64,000 nucleotides of DNA from Sinohyriopsis cumingii (GCA_028554795.2 CM068838.1:92772974-92836973); one strand, 5' to 3'. Counted from the first letter of the stretch, positions 35,101 through 48,690 are shown. The notes: generated from the letters alone by a model not told the origin. Translations and numbers: made by a program.

Positions 35101-35734
35101 TACAATTTTTGACCAAAATAATGACAGGTAAAAGGAACTGGAATTTAAAACCAGTTTTCTGGAATCCAATCAGATGAGTTGGATTCTTAGTCTTAGATCT
35201 TAATAAATATATAATTTTAATATCCGGAACAATGTCAGAAACAACGATTACGTTATCTCTAAACCCTGCGTGGTAGCAGGTACAAGGCAATGCAGGAATG
35301 TAACACGAGTTTTCTGAAATTCAACGAAATTTGGGTTGGGGGAGAAGAGGGAGGAACTTACAATCGTAAATTATGCCATAGTTTGTACCGACAGGCTTTT
35401 CGTTTACAAGGATTTATGTGTTAGTAGTATAGGATATACGAACATGCGTACTGTAAGCCTATTCATTATTGGATATACAGTACAGTAAGTCTGTTGAGGA
35501 ATCACATGATTTAAGCCCTTAAGCAGTCCAGTATGAGGTTCATTTTAATAAACTAGACTGAAGTGGTTGCTTAATACAATTGGTTAGCTAATTACCGTTT
35601 ACATAAAGACTTAAAAGATATCTTGCTGAGGAACACACCGCAGCGGCCGACCTGGCCTGGTCTCGGCAGGATGAAACATGCACCTTACTGGTCACGAGTA
35701 TGGCAAGCTACTTCAGGAAATATAATTCCTGAGT

Positions 35735-36830
35735 GCAAAATACGTATATTACAGCCACATCATGTCTGTACAATGCAAGTATCCTTGCAGATCCTTTATG
35801 TACAATGCGTGTAAAGTAAACCGTTGCATTATATTTATTCAGTTATCTTGTTTATGATTATTCCTTCGATCTGATGGGTTTTCTTTCCCTGACCTCCAAA
35901 ATGGACACTAGTCATTACGTGTTATAATTCCAAAGACAAATGAGTAAGACAGTACCTGTTGCGGTATCGTAAAAACAGGTTGAGAATATTTCTCATTAAA
36001 GCAGTGACAACAATGTACTGTTTTCACAACAGATACGATTCCTTGAGCAAAATAAGCTTCCATGATGTTTTACAAACATAAGGGCTGATCAAAAAAGGAT
36101 TTGGATGACCAAATCACCGCGGTTTGACAGGTTCATACATTTATGTTGGAGTGACAGATCCAAACTAATTCTCTATCGCAAATTGCTGAGACCACACCGA
36201 CTCAGCACATGATAGGTGCTTACTACCAGGCTTATCAAACTTAGATGACCTTATATTGAACACTATACGCATCAAATAATATAGGAAGACGACGATTTAT
36301 CCTCACAGAGATCGCAGGTATAACATTCGTTATGTCGACATAGCTTTGGTAGAATCAGACGAGAACAACATTAACGAATGTTCCCTGTGGGATGATAATG
36401 GATTTTTACATACTGATTGAATGATAGGTTTATGACGGATGTCTTTTCTTTCTTTAAAGAAAATAACATTACGTGACATCATTGTTGTTTGTTTGGACGA
36501 TGTTTTTTTTTGTTGGTTGTCTTTTCTCATTTCAAAGGAAACAACAGAAGGTCACTATCAAGTTTTTTAATTTTGTTTGTACAACATTGGAATTCTTTGA
36601 GGTGATGTGGTCTGGTATCACGTGACTATTGAACGTATACTATTATGGATATGTAAGCTGAACGATTTGGGTAGTCATATCTCATCTTTTAATATATTAC
36701 TGACATAAAAAGTGTTATAATCACACTTTCTGAGAAGATAAATTTTTGTTCTGTCGATATCATGCGGATAAGGTCATTTATGTTTATTAGTTTCGGTAGC
36801 AATTGACCATCCAATGCCAACACTGCTTCG
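35735..36830. repeat. Segmental duplication, copy B, patches 2 and 3
   Basis: The stretch 35755-35820 (TGTACAATGCAAGTAT, GCAGATCCT, TGTACAATGCGTGTA) matches the start of the 38-bp array at 10.87 kb. It passes directly into CCTGACCTCCAAAATGGAC, the match of the array's right flank at 12.0 kb, and then into the match of 16.27-17.25 kb. Copy B thus lacks the Penelope-like element, most of the 38-bp array and everything at 12.0-16.3 kb. Confidence 0.75.
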
Positions 36831-37079
36831 TTTTGCCGAAGTCCAAAATACAATTATCCATAGCTTATAATGAAAGAAATAAACATAACTAACAAGCAAT
36901 TAAACTTAAATATAATGTAATACCTTTGGAGTATGCTCATTTGTTTATATCACTCCATTTTATGGATTTCTTATATTTTTATGATTGCTTGTATCATTAT
37001 GAGAAGTCGGTGCTGAGGGTATAGTCCTTAGTCCGAATAATTAGCCATTTACTATGAGCAAACGTGACAGTTTTAGTAA

Positions 37080-38180
37080 GTTCAGATCAGAGCCGCATAA
37101 GTGTCCCTAGAGCTCAGTAGTCTCTTTTAAAATCTAACTGTTTAGATCGATTGCGTGTCTCCATGTACTGTATTTATGATTGGGGACTGGTAAAGCGCAC
37201 AATGAAATAAGCGAGAAGGTATTGTTCCGTCGTAAGGAGGTGCCCTTTATTGATGGAAAATATGGTGCAGAGTTACAGGCGAAGTGAAGCTTAAACCTAT
37301 GATTTGACCGGCCTACGTCACGGAAATATGAGGAGAAACCAAGCAGTTGTGAGGTTGTCAGACAAATTGTGAAATCAAGGGGGAAATATTTACTTCTATC
37401 AGGATTTACGCCAGGTTTGAAATCGGTAGGTAAAGGAACCCCTTTGACAATATTTGACATCTCCCGTCATAACGAAAAGGAGATACCTATGCAATAAAGC
37501 TTTATTATAACTCTTAGTCAAATGTACACGTGATTACATCTTATGGACTTTTTTATATACGTGGACGTTTATTTGCTATTAAATTGTATTTTCGGTGACG
37601 TACCTAATGTCAATATTGTATTCCGCAAAGTTAAACTCAAACTAATAATCTTTAATTTGTTTTTCTTCATCTTACCAATTAAAATAAGGGGGTTCTGGAG
37701 ACTAAGTACATTAATCGGCGAAGGAGTTGAACTGATATACACTTCAAAATTACCCAAAGCCAGGATCAAAGCCAAACATTCTTTCTCGATTGTGAAATAA
37801 TTTCTCTGATGCTTGTTTAGATGTCTTAGGAAAATAGCGCCTTGGATGATCTACACTTTTTTGTCATCTTGAATCAGTAGTGTTCCAACCCCAACATCAC
37901 GTGCATTCACATACATTTTAAATGATTGAAAGAGATTTGGAGCTAAAGATCTGGTGTACTCATAAGTATGACCTTATTTATCAAAAAGATCCTGACAATC
38001 TTCCGACCAGTAAATATTGGTCTTCATACTCGATACACTTTTCAGAAGCTCAGTAAGTATGGAAAATTGGAAGAAAATTTCCCATAGCTCCTAGCCATGC
38101 CCGAAAATCGCATCAGGTGCTTTTTACTACCCCAATTTTCCGTTTGAGGGATTCTGAACACTTATTTCCTCAGGCTCTAC
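37080..38180 (-). mobile_element. Ty3/Gypsy LTR-retrotransposon fossil: end of RT, RNase H and possible 3' LTR
   Basis: On the minus strand, matches run from the RT connection near 38.1 kb through RNase H (MALILALGNFEVYISSTPSP, LSLTLRNTI) near 37.6 kb. About 100 bp after RNase H, a sequence starting TGTCAAATATTG at 37459 may be the 3' LTR. No integrase follows RNase H. The copy is broken, with several breaks, and looks old. It lies inside duplication copy B and has no counterpart in copy A. Confidence 0.75.
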
Positions 38181-40310
38181 GTTGTACCTGTGGATGTTAT
38201 GTTGAACGTGGCTCTCGGCGCTGACCCTCCCACTCTTGTTGTTGATACTCCAACTCTATCTTCCATTTTTCTTTTTGAGTTACAGCGTGGTGGTTAGCGT
38301 TGTGGTGTTGGTGTCATTACGATAGGCTTCACTTCACAGGTATGTCGCATTATGAGATGAGTTAGCATCTTTTCGTTCTTGTCCTCTTGTTTCTTTCTTC
38401 TTCCAATATCATTTTTGCCTCCATTATTGCCACCATGGCAAGATCGTCCAGGAGGGGACGTGTATATTCCATGTTAATATGGAGCTTTAACAGTTTCTGT
38501 AGTCGGTCCATTCTTTAGATATTGACTAATTTCAACTCACGAATTGTCGAGAAGCTCCATCCCACATCACCCGCAACGTTAGTATGGCAGATTGTTAAAA
38601 GAGTATCAAACCAAAATAAGCCTTATCGTACAAATCGAACATAAAGCCGCATCCGCAGCCAGACTGGAGGACGCTTTATATGACTGAAGAATGGACATGG
38701 AGGAAAACACCCTCACACAAACGACAATACGCAACAAACAGACAATGCCCTCACACAAACACACTACACTAGAGCAAACACATACAACCAATCCCCAAGG
38801 CTACCAAATTTGCAGAAGCAGTAACAACAAGAAGAGTAATGATTTTTTATTTCGCTTATACAAGTAAGGGTATGAAGCATTTATATATACAACTGTAGAC
38901 CTTATATACAAACATTACAGTAGGGGGAGGAGTAATTGTTAGGCAAAACGATATAGACACACAACAGCAACACACCAACATACAAAACTATTTTGGCAAT
39001 TGCTTAGTTTCTTTTCTAGATATATAGCTAGTTCTGTAAAGGACTGTTTTCCTTCGGCAATGTCTCCCCTGAACTTCTGTGAGGATGATCCTGTCCGGCT
39101 ACAGGCTTTTACCTCGAGATAAGGTTAGCTTCTTTTAAAGGAGACGGAAAACTCATTGGTGTCCAATCGACGAAATCCTCTCACTTCTTGCTGTTACCGC
39201 AGCCTATACATATCTGTCCTCTTTTTCTCTTCTTGCTACTGTTGTTAGTCTAAACAGATTTCTATCAAGTTTTGTGCCACGTTATTTTCCTTACATTCTC
39301 TATTTCACCAGGATCGGAGTCGGAGTTTGCTGACACGATAAAAATATGCACATGATCATTATTCAGGTTTTGTAACTTCGAAGATATGTTACATGTCGAC
39401 CAGTCAACAAAGAAAGTGAAATTAATGGAAAATAGGAAAAACGAAATATTTACAAATTGGTATTTGACACAAAATCTGATCACAACATCTACATAGGCTT
39501 ACGATTATGCTAGCCAGATTCAGCAAGCTCAACATGAGTTTAGACCTGGTAAACAAAAATTTCGGTCCTATAAAGTATATGTCTGTCGTTGAATGGGCAT
39601 ATATAATATAAGTTTTACGCCCAAATTTAAAAAACGGCTTCATCCGATTTTTGTTTATGAAAATAGAGCACAGGAACAATGTTTACATATTCGAACAACT
39701 GCGGTTGGTACGGTAAAAGCTAATGATCCCATGTAAGCTTTAAGGTTTAAGATTATCGTGGACGCACATCCCAGTACAAAACATGCGTTCTGTGTTAAAT
39801 GTAACTGAACATAAGGGATTATTTTGAACAAAGATGGAGAAAGAAGAAACAGAAGACAAAACAAAACGTATATGGAAAATGGCTTAAAGTAACTTGATAC
39901 TACAGAAAGAGGGGAGTCTCTAAACCACATGCAAATGCGCAATTATTAATATTCCCAAATAAAGATGGTACCATAATTTCCAGTCAACGCTTGCAAGAAA
40001 TTTAAATTACAATGATATTTTACATGAATGACAGAGGAATAATAATGAATAAAGTTATCATTACTGGAAATTAAGGTGACGAGTAAAGGTGTAAATATAT
40101 AATTTCATCCTTTGACCTTTAAATGAGTGCATGACTGAATGCATGCTCTCTATATAAACAAACACTGTATCTGCACAAAGTTCTCTCTGCTTGTCGAATG
40201 TACAGTATCAATGGACCTGAGGACGCTGAGCGAATCGTGATGAATAGGTAGGTGGTGGTTGATTAGATTTTAATCCATCTTGGGGATTCAATAATAGTCC
40301 AAAACTAGGC
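38181..40310. other. No gene recognised
   Basis: Short open frames on both strands have no recognisable motifs. Confidence 0.5.
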
Positions 40311-40312
40311 TG

Positions 40313-40315
<3 letters not shown>

Positions 40316-40377
<62 letters not shown>
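40316..40377. repeat. (TA)n microsatellite
   Basis: A 62-bp TA run that abuts the truncated RNase H end of the neighbouring LINE. Confidence 0.97.
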
Positions 40378-40379
<2 letters not shown>

Positions 40380-40381
<2 letters not shown>

Positions 40382-41860
40382 GTCTCCCTCCTACTTCGAT
40401 GTTGCTATGCGGTACTATGATAGTTGCTGCTGTTACATTTTGTTCTGGTGACTTTGATTTGATCCATCCGTGTAAATTTTCATGTAGGTTTGGTAATTGT
40501 TTTCAATAATTTACATAATTTCTATTAATATAGATGCTGTTGGCTTTTGATGTAGCGGTAAAGCGGTTAATTTTAGAAGATTTTTTTTTCTCCATTGATT
40601 TGGGTCTGGGTATCATATTGGATCTGCTCGTAGAGTAGTTAGTTGAATTTCCGTGCATTGATCGTGGACGGTTTTCCCTGCTGGTGGATTGGGGAGTAAT
40701 TTTCGTCTGAGTTACAGTTATCAATTGCAATGTATGTTGGGTGGGAATCTTCATAAATGGATATTCATGCAACTTATCTTAATAATTGTTTCTCTCTCTG
40801 AAGGTGTAGTGGTAGCTCTCCCGACAATATTTGCACTTCTTTAGATGTGTTTTCAGTGTTCCCGTGCATATTTTGATGGCTTTGGGTATCCAATGCTTTC
40901 AAATGTGTTTGGCTTGCAGAGGAAGAAACGTCACACCCATAATCAGTCTTGGATCTAATTAGGGCTTTGTATAATATAAGCAGAGAATCTTGGTCTGATC
41001 TTCAGGTAGTTCCGTTAATGCTTCTCAGTAGATTTAGGTTTTAGCTACTCCTTCTGGTTAGGTCTTCAATGTGTGATTTCCAGTTACGTTGTTCATCGAG
41101 CAGCATTCTTAGTGAAAGTGTTTCTTTGACAAATACTATAAGGGTAGTTTTGAAGAAGTTCAGAAAGATTTTTGTTTTTCTTGCATAGCGAAAACATCAT
41201 TCATATCGTTTTGTCAGTCGATATTCCGAAGCCCCACTTGTTTCCCCATGTCCCAATCGCATCTAGACAGGTTTGTACTTTGCTGATAGTAGTGTAGATT
41301 CCTGGGTTTTCTGATTTCCATATTCTGCTATCGTCAATGAATTGTGGGAGATCAATTGTTGAGTTTACAAACTTTCCAAGGTCTTTGATCTTGATGTTGA
41401 GCAGATTATGGTTTAGGAAAGTGTAAGTGTCAGAGTATTGAGATCCTATTATTCTGGTTTTAGTCTGTCTCTCTGTCAGGACTTTGTATATCCAGTGGTG
41501 CATCTGGCCTGGTATTCTATATTGGTTCATATTTCTTAGTTCAGGCCAAACTAGGTCAAATGCCTTTGTCCGAATCAAGGAAGATTAGTTTTTTCGTTAC
41601 GTTTGATCCTGGGGTTAGATGCAAGTTTGATGCTGGATTCCAGTCCAGTTAGTTGGTCCATGTTTGACATCACATTTCTGAAACTGCTTTTGGTTTAAGG
41701 TTAAGGCTATTTATTTCCAGGTGATATCTGAGTCGATTGTTGATCATTATTCCCATTATTTTACAATGCTGTTTGTCTGTGAGACTGATCGGTAGGAATT
41801 GTTGGATCTTTACCCGGCTATCATGACTGGCTGATTCCATTTTTGACGGTATATTTCATG
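40380..41860 (-). mobile_element. Jockey-like LINE fragment: reverse transcriptase and start of RNase H
   Basis: On the minus strand, TKAFDLVWPELRNM is the first RT motif; GQMHHWIYKVLTERQTKTRI and LPQFIDDSRIWKSE follow (FIDD in place of FADD), then CLDAIGTWGNKWGFGISTDK. Downstream, LYKALIRSKTDYGCDV is the typical thumb/connection, and MKIYTDGSNQS near 40.47 kb begins an RNase H domain, which stops at the (TA)n tract. This is the domain order of jockey-superfamily LINEs carrying RNase H. The element is truncated at both ends and frame-broken. Confidence 0.85.
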
Positions 41861-42061
41861 ATTTCCATTGGGGACAGCTAATGAGATGAACGAGATGTAT
41901 CTAGGACAAAGAACGGATATATTTAATCGATCCGAAAAGGTGCAAATAAGGCACGGGAGACTTGGCTAGCAAAACAGTTTTTGAATATAGTTTACAGGCA
42001 AGTTAGTATATACCAGACATATTTTTGAATTATAATGACATCGAAGTTAATATATACCATC

Positions 42062-42063
<2 letters not shown>

Positions 42064-42152
<89 letters not shown>
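42064..42152. repeat. (TA)n microsatellite
   Basis: About 89 bp of TA. Confidence 0.97.
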
Positions 42153-42154
<2 letters not shown>

Positions 42155-43149
42155 TCGCTGACTAGTAAATAACTACAACATGAGATGTGTTGTTTATTTT
42201 AATCCGAATGTTTTCCGAAAGTTGGAGTAGGCTGGAACATGTTTAACATTATTCCATTTGGCCACGGCGTCAACATGCGTGACACATGTCAAACATATGA
42301 CTTAATGATCATAAATATATAGGCAAAACGAAATGAAGCAGTGTAGGAAAATGTCGAGGTCTTGAGAGCAAGACTATATTCCTACGCTGCATCAAGTTCT
42401 TTTCCTGACTCGGCAGAAAGCACGTTCTTAGTTTTTCATTTACATTATATCCCCTTTTCAGTCATACATTCTTTTAAATTAAGTTAATATGTAAAGTTTT
42501 CAAAGAATGAATTAGGCAGTTAGCGTTTTAGAAAAGATTTTGCACAACCTCTGAAAATTTCCATGTGACGTAGGTAACCGGAACTAGATCAAGATAAATA
42601 TTGAACAGTTGTGTTATCACTCTGTCTGCATTGATGAGATGGTGTTTTACTTTTTAGCTTTAAATGTTTCAATAATGTTTCATAAGAATGAATGAATTTA
42701 GACTGTAGTCATAAGCATGTGGCCTTTTTGTTATTTCTCCAAAGAACCGGTGTTTGAACAGTAAGTAATCGTTTTTCATACACCATACCTACTGAATTCG
42801 GACACTAATTTAAAACACATTTCAGGGCACACTTCACATGATAACATTTATTTTATACATTCAAATTTATACAGAAAAGTCATTACTTTATAATACTTTT
42901 AAACACAATGTTTACGTTTTCCTCAAGAAATTATCAATGTATTGAAGTTCAGTGATAATTTACATGCATATGTTTTCAACAACATAACCATTCATTCTTT
43001 TTTAGCTCAAGGACTGAATGTTTAGGAATCATTTGGATATTTTTAACAATACAATTGTAAACTAAATTGCTGCATTTTCATCGAGTTATTTTATATTTGA
43101 ATAGTAGCAGGGATTTAAGATTTAATGAGGCATACGTTCCTTTCTTTTT

Positions 43150-43245
43150 TTGGAGGTAGTACAAACATATAGTGGTCAGCTATTCATTTTTGCGGATGCA
43201 GAAAAAAAATATGTTTATAGGTGAATTCAGGAGGTGGTATGGGTC
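43150..43245. repeat. Segmental duplication, copy B, right-hand patch
   Basis: AGTGGTCAG(A/C)TATT, TATGTTTATAGGTGAA(T/A)TC and the following G-rich run match 20.25-20.34 kb (AAACATGTTTAGAGGTGAAA). In copy A the first tetraspan exon lies 400 bp further right. The corresponding place here holds no recognisable exon. Confidence 0.6.
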
Positions 43246-43249
43246 AAGC

Positions 43250-45695
43250 GCCTATGACAGTAAGTGCTGCTCTCTGTTATACGTAAATATTTATGTTGCA
43301 AATGTTCATCGATTTCATCGTAAGATTTACTAAATAAATTCGATTACTCTGTAATTTTAATGGAAAAATTGCATGTGCCTCCACTTAAATTTGCTCCTTA
43401 AAAATAGAATTAGATATAATAGTTTTGAAACTGAAGCTGTCGTGGATTTTTGCTAAGTTTGGTATTGTATGTTATTTAAATTTTGTAATACCTCTTGGAA
43501 ATTAAAGACGGGGTAATGTTGATCCCTAACGTGGAACATTTCTAATCTTGATTTGAACCTTGAAATGTCTCCGGAGTATTTCTTACTTCGGAGGGATTTT
43601 TCAAAATTTCAATGCTAGATTTCTCTCTGGCTCTGTCTCTTTGTTTTTTATGTTCTGATGTCATTTTGCAGACCAGCTTCTGAGAACACGTTGTAAGACA
43701 TTCTGTCCAAGATATTGTTGTCAACCTGAAGTAACTTTTCTCGGCCTCGACACCGGGAGAAGCACATAAACCGGTCTTCGCTATTAACGAAACTCTCCCA
43801 TTCTCCCCAGCGACAAAAGCGGAATTTTCACCAAAAATAACCGTATTAAAATAACAAACGTTTGTTTGACACTTTTTGTATAATTTAAAATATGTAGCAA
43901 TACATCAATTTAGATATTTTATAAGTGGACTATTTGTTAATTTTTCAAGCACTAAAGGCGTACGATACGGAAATTTTAGGTGTGTGATACGTAATCACAG
44001 ACTGAACGTCTATATCCCATGCTAGATCAGCAATGTAAGATAAAATGTGTATGTAATAAAACTATAGTCATAATATTCACCATTAGGTTTTTGACAGGTA
44101 TAAGAATTGCATATTAAGACAGTTCATTCGCATACCTATTTTGTTATATAAAAACGAGGTTATTATCACTTACGTTGTATCAAAATTCTGCGGCAGATTC
44201 CTTACATTCCTTTATTACCACCTTATGGTCTTAAAACAAGTAACAGAAACGTTTTGTGAAATTCAAAACATAATTAATTTGCCAAAAGGTGAAAATGTAA
44301 AGGTAAAGAACCTATGATATTAAGAATTAAATCCCAAATAATCCTATAATTACAGATACAAGCTCGAATTACTAAAGTTCTGACTAAGCTTTATTATAAT
44401 TCCAAATTAACTCCAACGCTGAAACTTTTGTTTTACCTGTGGTGGCCCATGTAGTGGTGACGAAATAAAAGTCTTTGGTTGGATCAGAGTAATACAATCC
44501 AAAAATAAATCCTCGTTTGAAATTTCACCACACGTCAATATAATTGAACTTATTTTCCCAAGGATGTTATATTCGAAGAACACTGTGTAAGTACAGTAAA
44601 ACAAGAATTTGAATAAATGAAATTACAGCCCAAATGAACTACAGGACACAACAGTAATATAATCGATTCTGCTAAGATTTTAAAGCACGAATAAATAATG
44701 TTTGGAAAAGCGAGATTATATAGCCATCTGCTTGACCTCATGTCACAGTTGTAATTTTCTAAAAGACAAAAGTCTTACCTATAAGAAACGAAACAATATT
44801 CAATGTTCTAAATGTTAACAAAATAAAATATTAGTTATAATTAGAAAGTCTGTTACTAAAGCTATACTATAGGATGAGGAATATATCATGTATTAATAGT
44901 GGAATTACAACAAATAAACCCAAACCCAAATAAATATGTTTATTTCTATTAAAAATGATCCTAATTTTAAACCTATACACATAGAGAAAATCTGAGCTAT
45001 TTATTAGTTGCCTACATAATGTTAAAATCATCAATGATTAAGGTCAAGCAGAAAATGAACCTGATTTTGGACAATGTCAAGTCCAAACATTCATTGCTAT
45101 ATTATTAATAGCATAGACGGAAATAAAAAATAAATAGCTAGCACACAATGCAAATTAAGTATATATAACACCTTGCTCATGGAAACTATCTACGTACGGT
45201 ACAATGGAACAGTACCGTGGTACGTACCACCGGAAAAATACTGTGGCAAACTGTGATATACTGTGGTATACCGGAAATGCCGATCACTGCTTTAAGGTCA
45301 TGCTCTGCTGACCTATGCTATTACCATTATCTTTGAATTTACCAGCCAATTATATGAAATCTCATCTCCTAGCGTTTAGGATACCGAGCCGTATGGCTGA
45401 TGAATATTAATGTGTACCGACCGATTTGATTAACCTTCAGATTTCTGAGAGCTGCATTTCTTTTGGCTAGGACGAGTTACTTGAACTTGCTAGGCATTAT
45501 GATCTTGCTGGGGCGAAGGTCTCCACGATGAAAATATAACTCTGGAATATGTTGACATCCTATTTAATATAAAACAGTTATGTTTTTTCATTGGTTGTTT
45601 TGCTTTCGATGATGTAATTTTCGTCTAGTTTGGACAGGAAATTAAATATATCGAACGAAGTTGGAGAATCTTCATATCCAGCTGTTCAAGTCCTA
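43250..45695. other. No gene recognised
   Basis: Minus open frames 44741-44550 (hydrophobic FKILAESIILLLCPVVHLGC) and 44604-44407 lie where a duplicated first exon might be expected, but their residues do not convincingly match the exon at 20.73-20.99 kb. A palindromic patch with GGTACGTACC and GGTATACC occurs near 45.2 kb. Confidence 0.4.
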
Positions 45696-45696
45696 T

Positions 45697-45699
<3 letters not shown>

Positions 45700-45754
<55 letters not shown>
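45700..45754. repeat. (GA)n microsatellite
   Basis: A GA run of about 54 bp. Confidence 0.97.
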
Positions 45755-45757
<3 letters not shown>

Positions 45758-46399
45758 GCAAATGCTAATACACATGAAGGAGCAGGAGAGAGGGTTGCAT
45801 TACAAATATATGGATGAAAGAAAGGATGAGAGTTGAAACAAAAAATGCAGACGGAGGAGGGAGAACGATTAGAAATAAAAGAGAAGGAAGATGCGAATGC
45901 AAATGCAGATGGACGAGAGAGATACACCAATATTTTCTTAGGGTTGAGTAAGTAGCTGAGAGTTTGAAATTGCCGAAAGATTACCGGACCTGATTATTGT
46001 AGATTGTGTTTACTGGTAAACCTAGTGATGTTTATACTGCACTTGGCAGAACAAAGTGCTGATTATGATGTGATAAAAGACAATGTCTTGGAGGCTTATG
46101 AGATGGTGTCTGAGGCCCACTAACAATAATTTAGAAGTTGTAGAAAGGAAACTACACACAATCATCTAGAGTTTACATGAATAAACCGTTTGTTTACTAG
46201 ATTGTGTTTTTCTACGAATTTGACGGATTATGATTATCGTAAGTTGTATTGATTGATGAGTTCAAGAATTTTGTCGCTATTGCCGTTAGAGTATACTTTG
46301 ATGAGAAAGGGGTTGTTAGAGGTGAAAGTTTGTACGCTACTGATTAATTTTATTCACCAGGTTTGGTCTGTAAATAAATCTTTCTCTTAAGAGGTTTCA

Positions 46400-48690
46400 A
46401 TTAAGAAACCATGTCAATCTCTTTAGAGGTCTTACAAAACTCAAGCTGGTGTGGCTGTGAAGGAAAGTTTATAAATACAAAAAAAAAAAAATATCAGAAA
46501 CCTTATCTCTACCCACGTACTCTTACTGCAAGTACAACAGGGCATGCTATTTATGATCTTTGGGTGAAACACAGGAAACAGAATTCTAACAGAGCAGTCC
46601 CACATGTTCGTATTTACAAGAAGACAAGGTCACGTTCATGTATTGAAAGAGATACTTTTGGGAGGGCATGCCTACCCCTGTCTGATTTTATTCCAGAGAA
46701 AAACGAACCATTCTCATCGAAGGGTTCAGTATCACTTGTTGATGATTTAAATCCTGTTATGATATTAAGAGATTAAAGAGCTTTTGTTAGAATGTACTTT
46801 GCCTTTTGAGACGTGAAAGTGTTAATCCGCTTGTAACTAACAATGGTACTATGGATTGAGGAGTTGATCCCATCGAAGTTGACATCATTGGTTTAGATCC
46901 AGCTTGCGTAGTTACTAAAACCATGCCAAAGCATGCTTTAGAGATCAAAGTTGCTGAACAGGACGTATGTATTTTCGCGGGCACCTGTTTGGGTCAGGCT
47001 TTGAATGAAGTCACTTATGCTTCAAATTTAGATCAGTAGTGAAGTACTGTTCTAAGTGATATTGTTTAGGTACACATTCTTTTTAATCTAATCAGGCTGA
47101 TAAAAAAATTAAATCATTAGTTGGCTTGCAGTAAGAAGATACTGAGATCTGATGTTTCTGTTTCAGAGATCTATAAGAGAAACGGAAGCGACACAAGAAC
47201 AAACTAGTTACTTCTTGAAGAATCGGGTCCTTATGAGGAAATGTCACCTATTCCTGCGTTTGTCGAACCTAAGAGTAATGATAGATTGTGAAAGTCCTTT
47301 ACCTATGACCAACCTAGGCAGCAAATTCTTGTTGACGATTATGTGTTCGTCAATAAGACTTCTAGAATCTATTCCTTTGAGAAATATTAAAACTCAGAAC
47401 TTAGTTTAAGGTTTGATGAAGTTTTGTCTTTATTTCTACACAGTCTGACTTACAGAGAGATACAGGAAAACGTGCAACGTCGTTCGGGTATTGTTGTTTC
47501 CTGTTATGGAATCTACGTGAGATTCTCTATAGATTTTGTAGTTTGGTCCTTATAAAGTTAGAATGAAAGCGTGTGACTTAGAATCCTAAATCTATACTGC
47601 TGAATGTCCAAATATTATTAATTGTGTCATAATAATATGTTAGGAATATGTAGACAGAGATAGCCATATACAGTTTTCAATTACTTGAATAATGCCTGAA
47701 GATGAAAATTATGACAGTGGTGACTTTGAAGTGACTAACCTTTGCAAATCCGACGGTTAGGTCACTATGGATCAGACATGTTCTCATCTGCTGCCACAAG
47801 AAATGAACGAGTTAAAACAACTAATAAAAAATATGAACTTTTATTTCCCTATATTCCAACACGAACAAATAAGATTATCCACGATGTTGAAATAGTGAAT
47901 TCAACGCCTATAAAGCAACACCCTTATAGGACGAACCCTTGCACAAAAGAAGATCTGAGAAAGCAGTTAAGTATTTGCTGGAAACCAACTTCATCGAATC
48001 AAGTAAATGTGAATGAAGTTCACCTTTCATTCTAGCAGATAAGATTTTCCGTATGTGTACTAAGTATAGAAGAGTACACAATGTGACAAAGACAGATTCA
48101 TTTCCATTTGCTAGGATACATGACTGTATTGATATGATTGGAAATGTCAAGGTCGTTACAAAGTTTGACTCTTGAAGGAATCTGGCAAATTCCTCTCATA
48201 GAGAGAGAGAAAAATAAGTTTCAACTTTCATGACTATACGTGGACTTTACCAATTCATACCCTTTCCGACCAAAGGTTCCGCAAGTTCTTTCCCACGTTT
48301 GATAATTATAATAACATCTGTAATAGGAAAGTATGACTTTTGACGTGCTTATGTTTCCTTGTTAGAATATAATGGGACATGGTAACATAAAACCCTTTTA
48401 TCGTAAGCTGTTTCTGAGGTCTCTCTGCATATCAGTAAGAAGCAACCAATGTGATGTTTGGGTATTGCATGTTATTATCTTATTATCGATAGTTTTTTTC
48501 TAATTTTGCGATGATTGCCGAACCTCTGGCCAATTTACTGAGTAAGAAGACCATGTTTCACTGGTAAGACAAATGTCACGAGGTCTTTGATAAGTTAAAG
48601 GCTATACTAAAACAGTTCAGTCAGCTCCAGATTTCATTAAATCAGTACAATTGTCAATAGTGGCAAGTGACGTAGTTAGACGATACGTGG
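46400..48690 (+). mobile_element. Ty3/Gypsy LTR-retrotransposon fossil, Gmr1-like domain order
   Basis: Plus-strand parts in order: an aspartic-protease region ending near 46.78 kb (GSVSLVDDLNPVMILRD, as in the ILRDTGA site of Gypsy proteases); an integrase-C-terminus-like FGPYKVRMKACDLES near 47.55 kb; a linker with LPQEMNELKQLIKNM; reverse transcriptase entry HDVEIVNSTPIKQHPYRTNP near 47.88 kb, then TKYRRVHNVTKTDSFPFARI near 48.06 kb; and an RT/RNase H junction near 48.55 kb. Integrase before reverse transcriptase is the arrangement known from Gmr1-like Gypsy elements. The copy is broken, with many breaks, and appears old. No LTR was identified. Confidence 0.8.

Larger units (their letters stand above)
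34260..35470. repeat. Segmental duplication, copy B, patch 1
   Basis: Alignable with about 4800-5945 in the same orientation. It includes the tetraspan last exon, the splice acceptor, TTATCATTATT blocks, the tRNA-derived SINE and GAAATCCAAnGAAAT-type flanks. Divergence is substantial. Confidence 0.85.

Noticed and set aside
44407-44741. Hydrophobic minus frames as the first exon of the duplicated tetraspan gene
   Set aside because: The position is plausible and there is a donor-like GTAAAA, but the TPGW motif and cysteine pattern of the real exon are absent and the two frames do not join naturally.
45215-45295. Palindromic patch (GGTACGTACC, GGTATACC) ending in GATCACTG as a hAT-like terminus
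   Set aside because: No matching inverted end or target duplication was found nearby.
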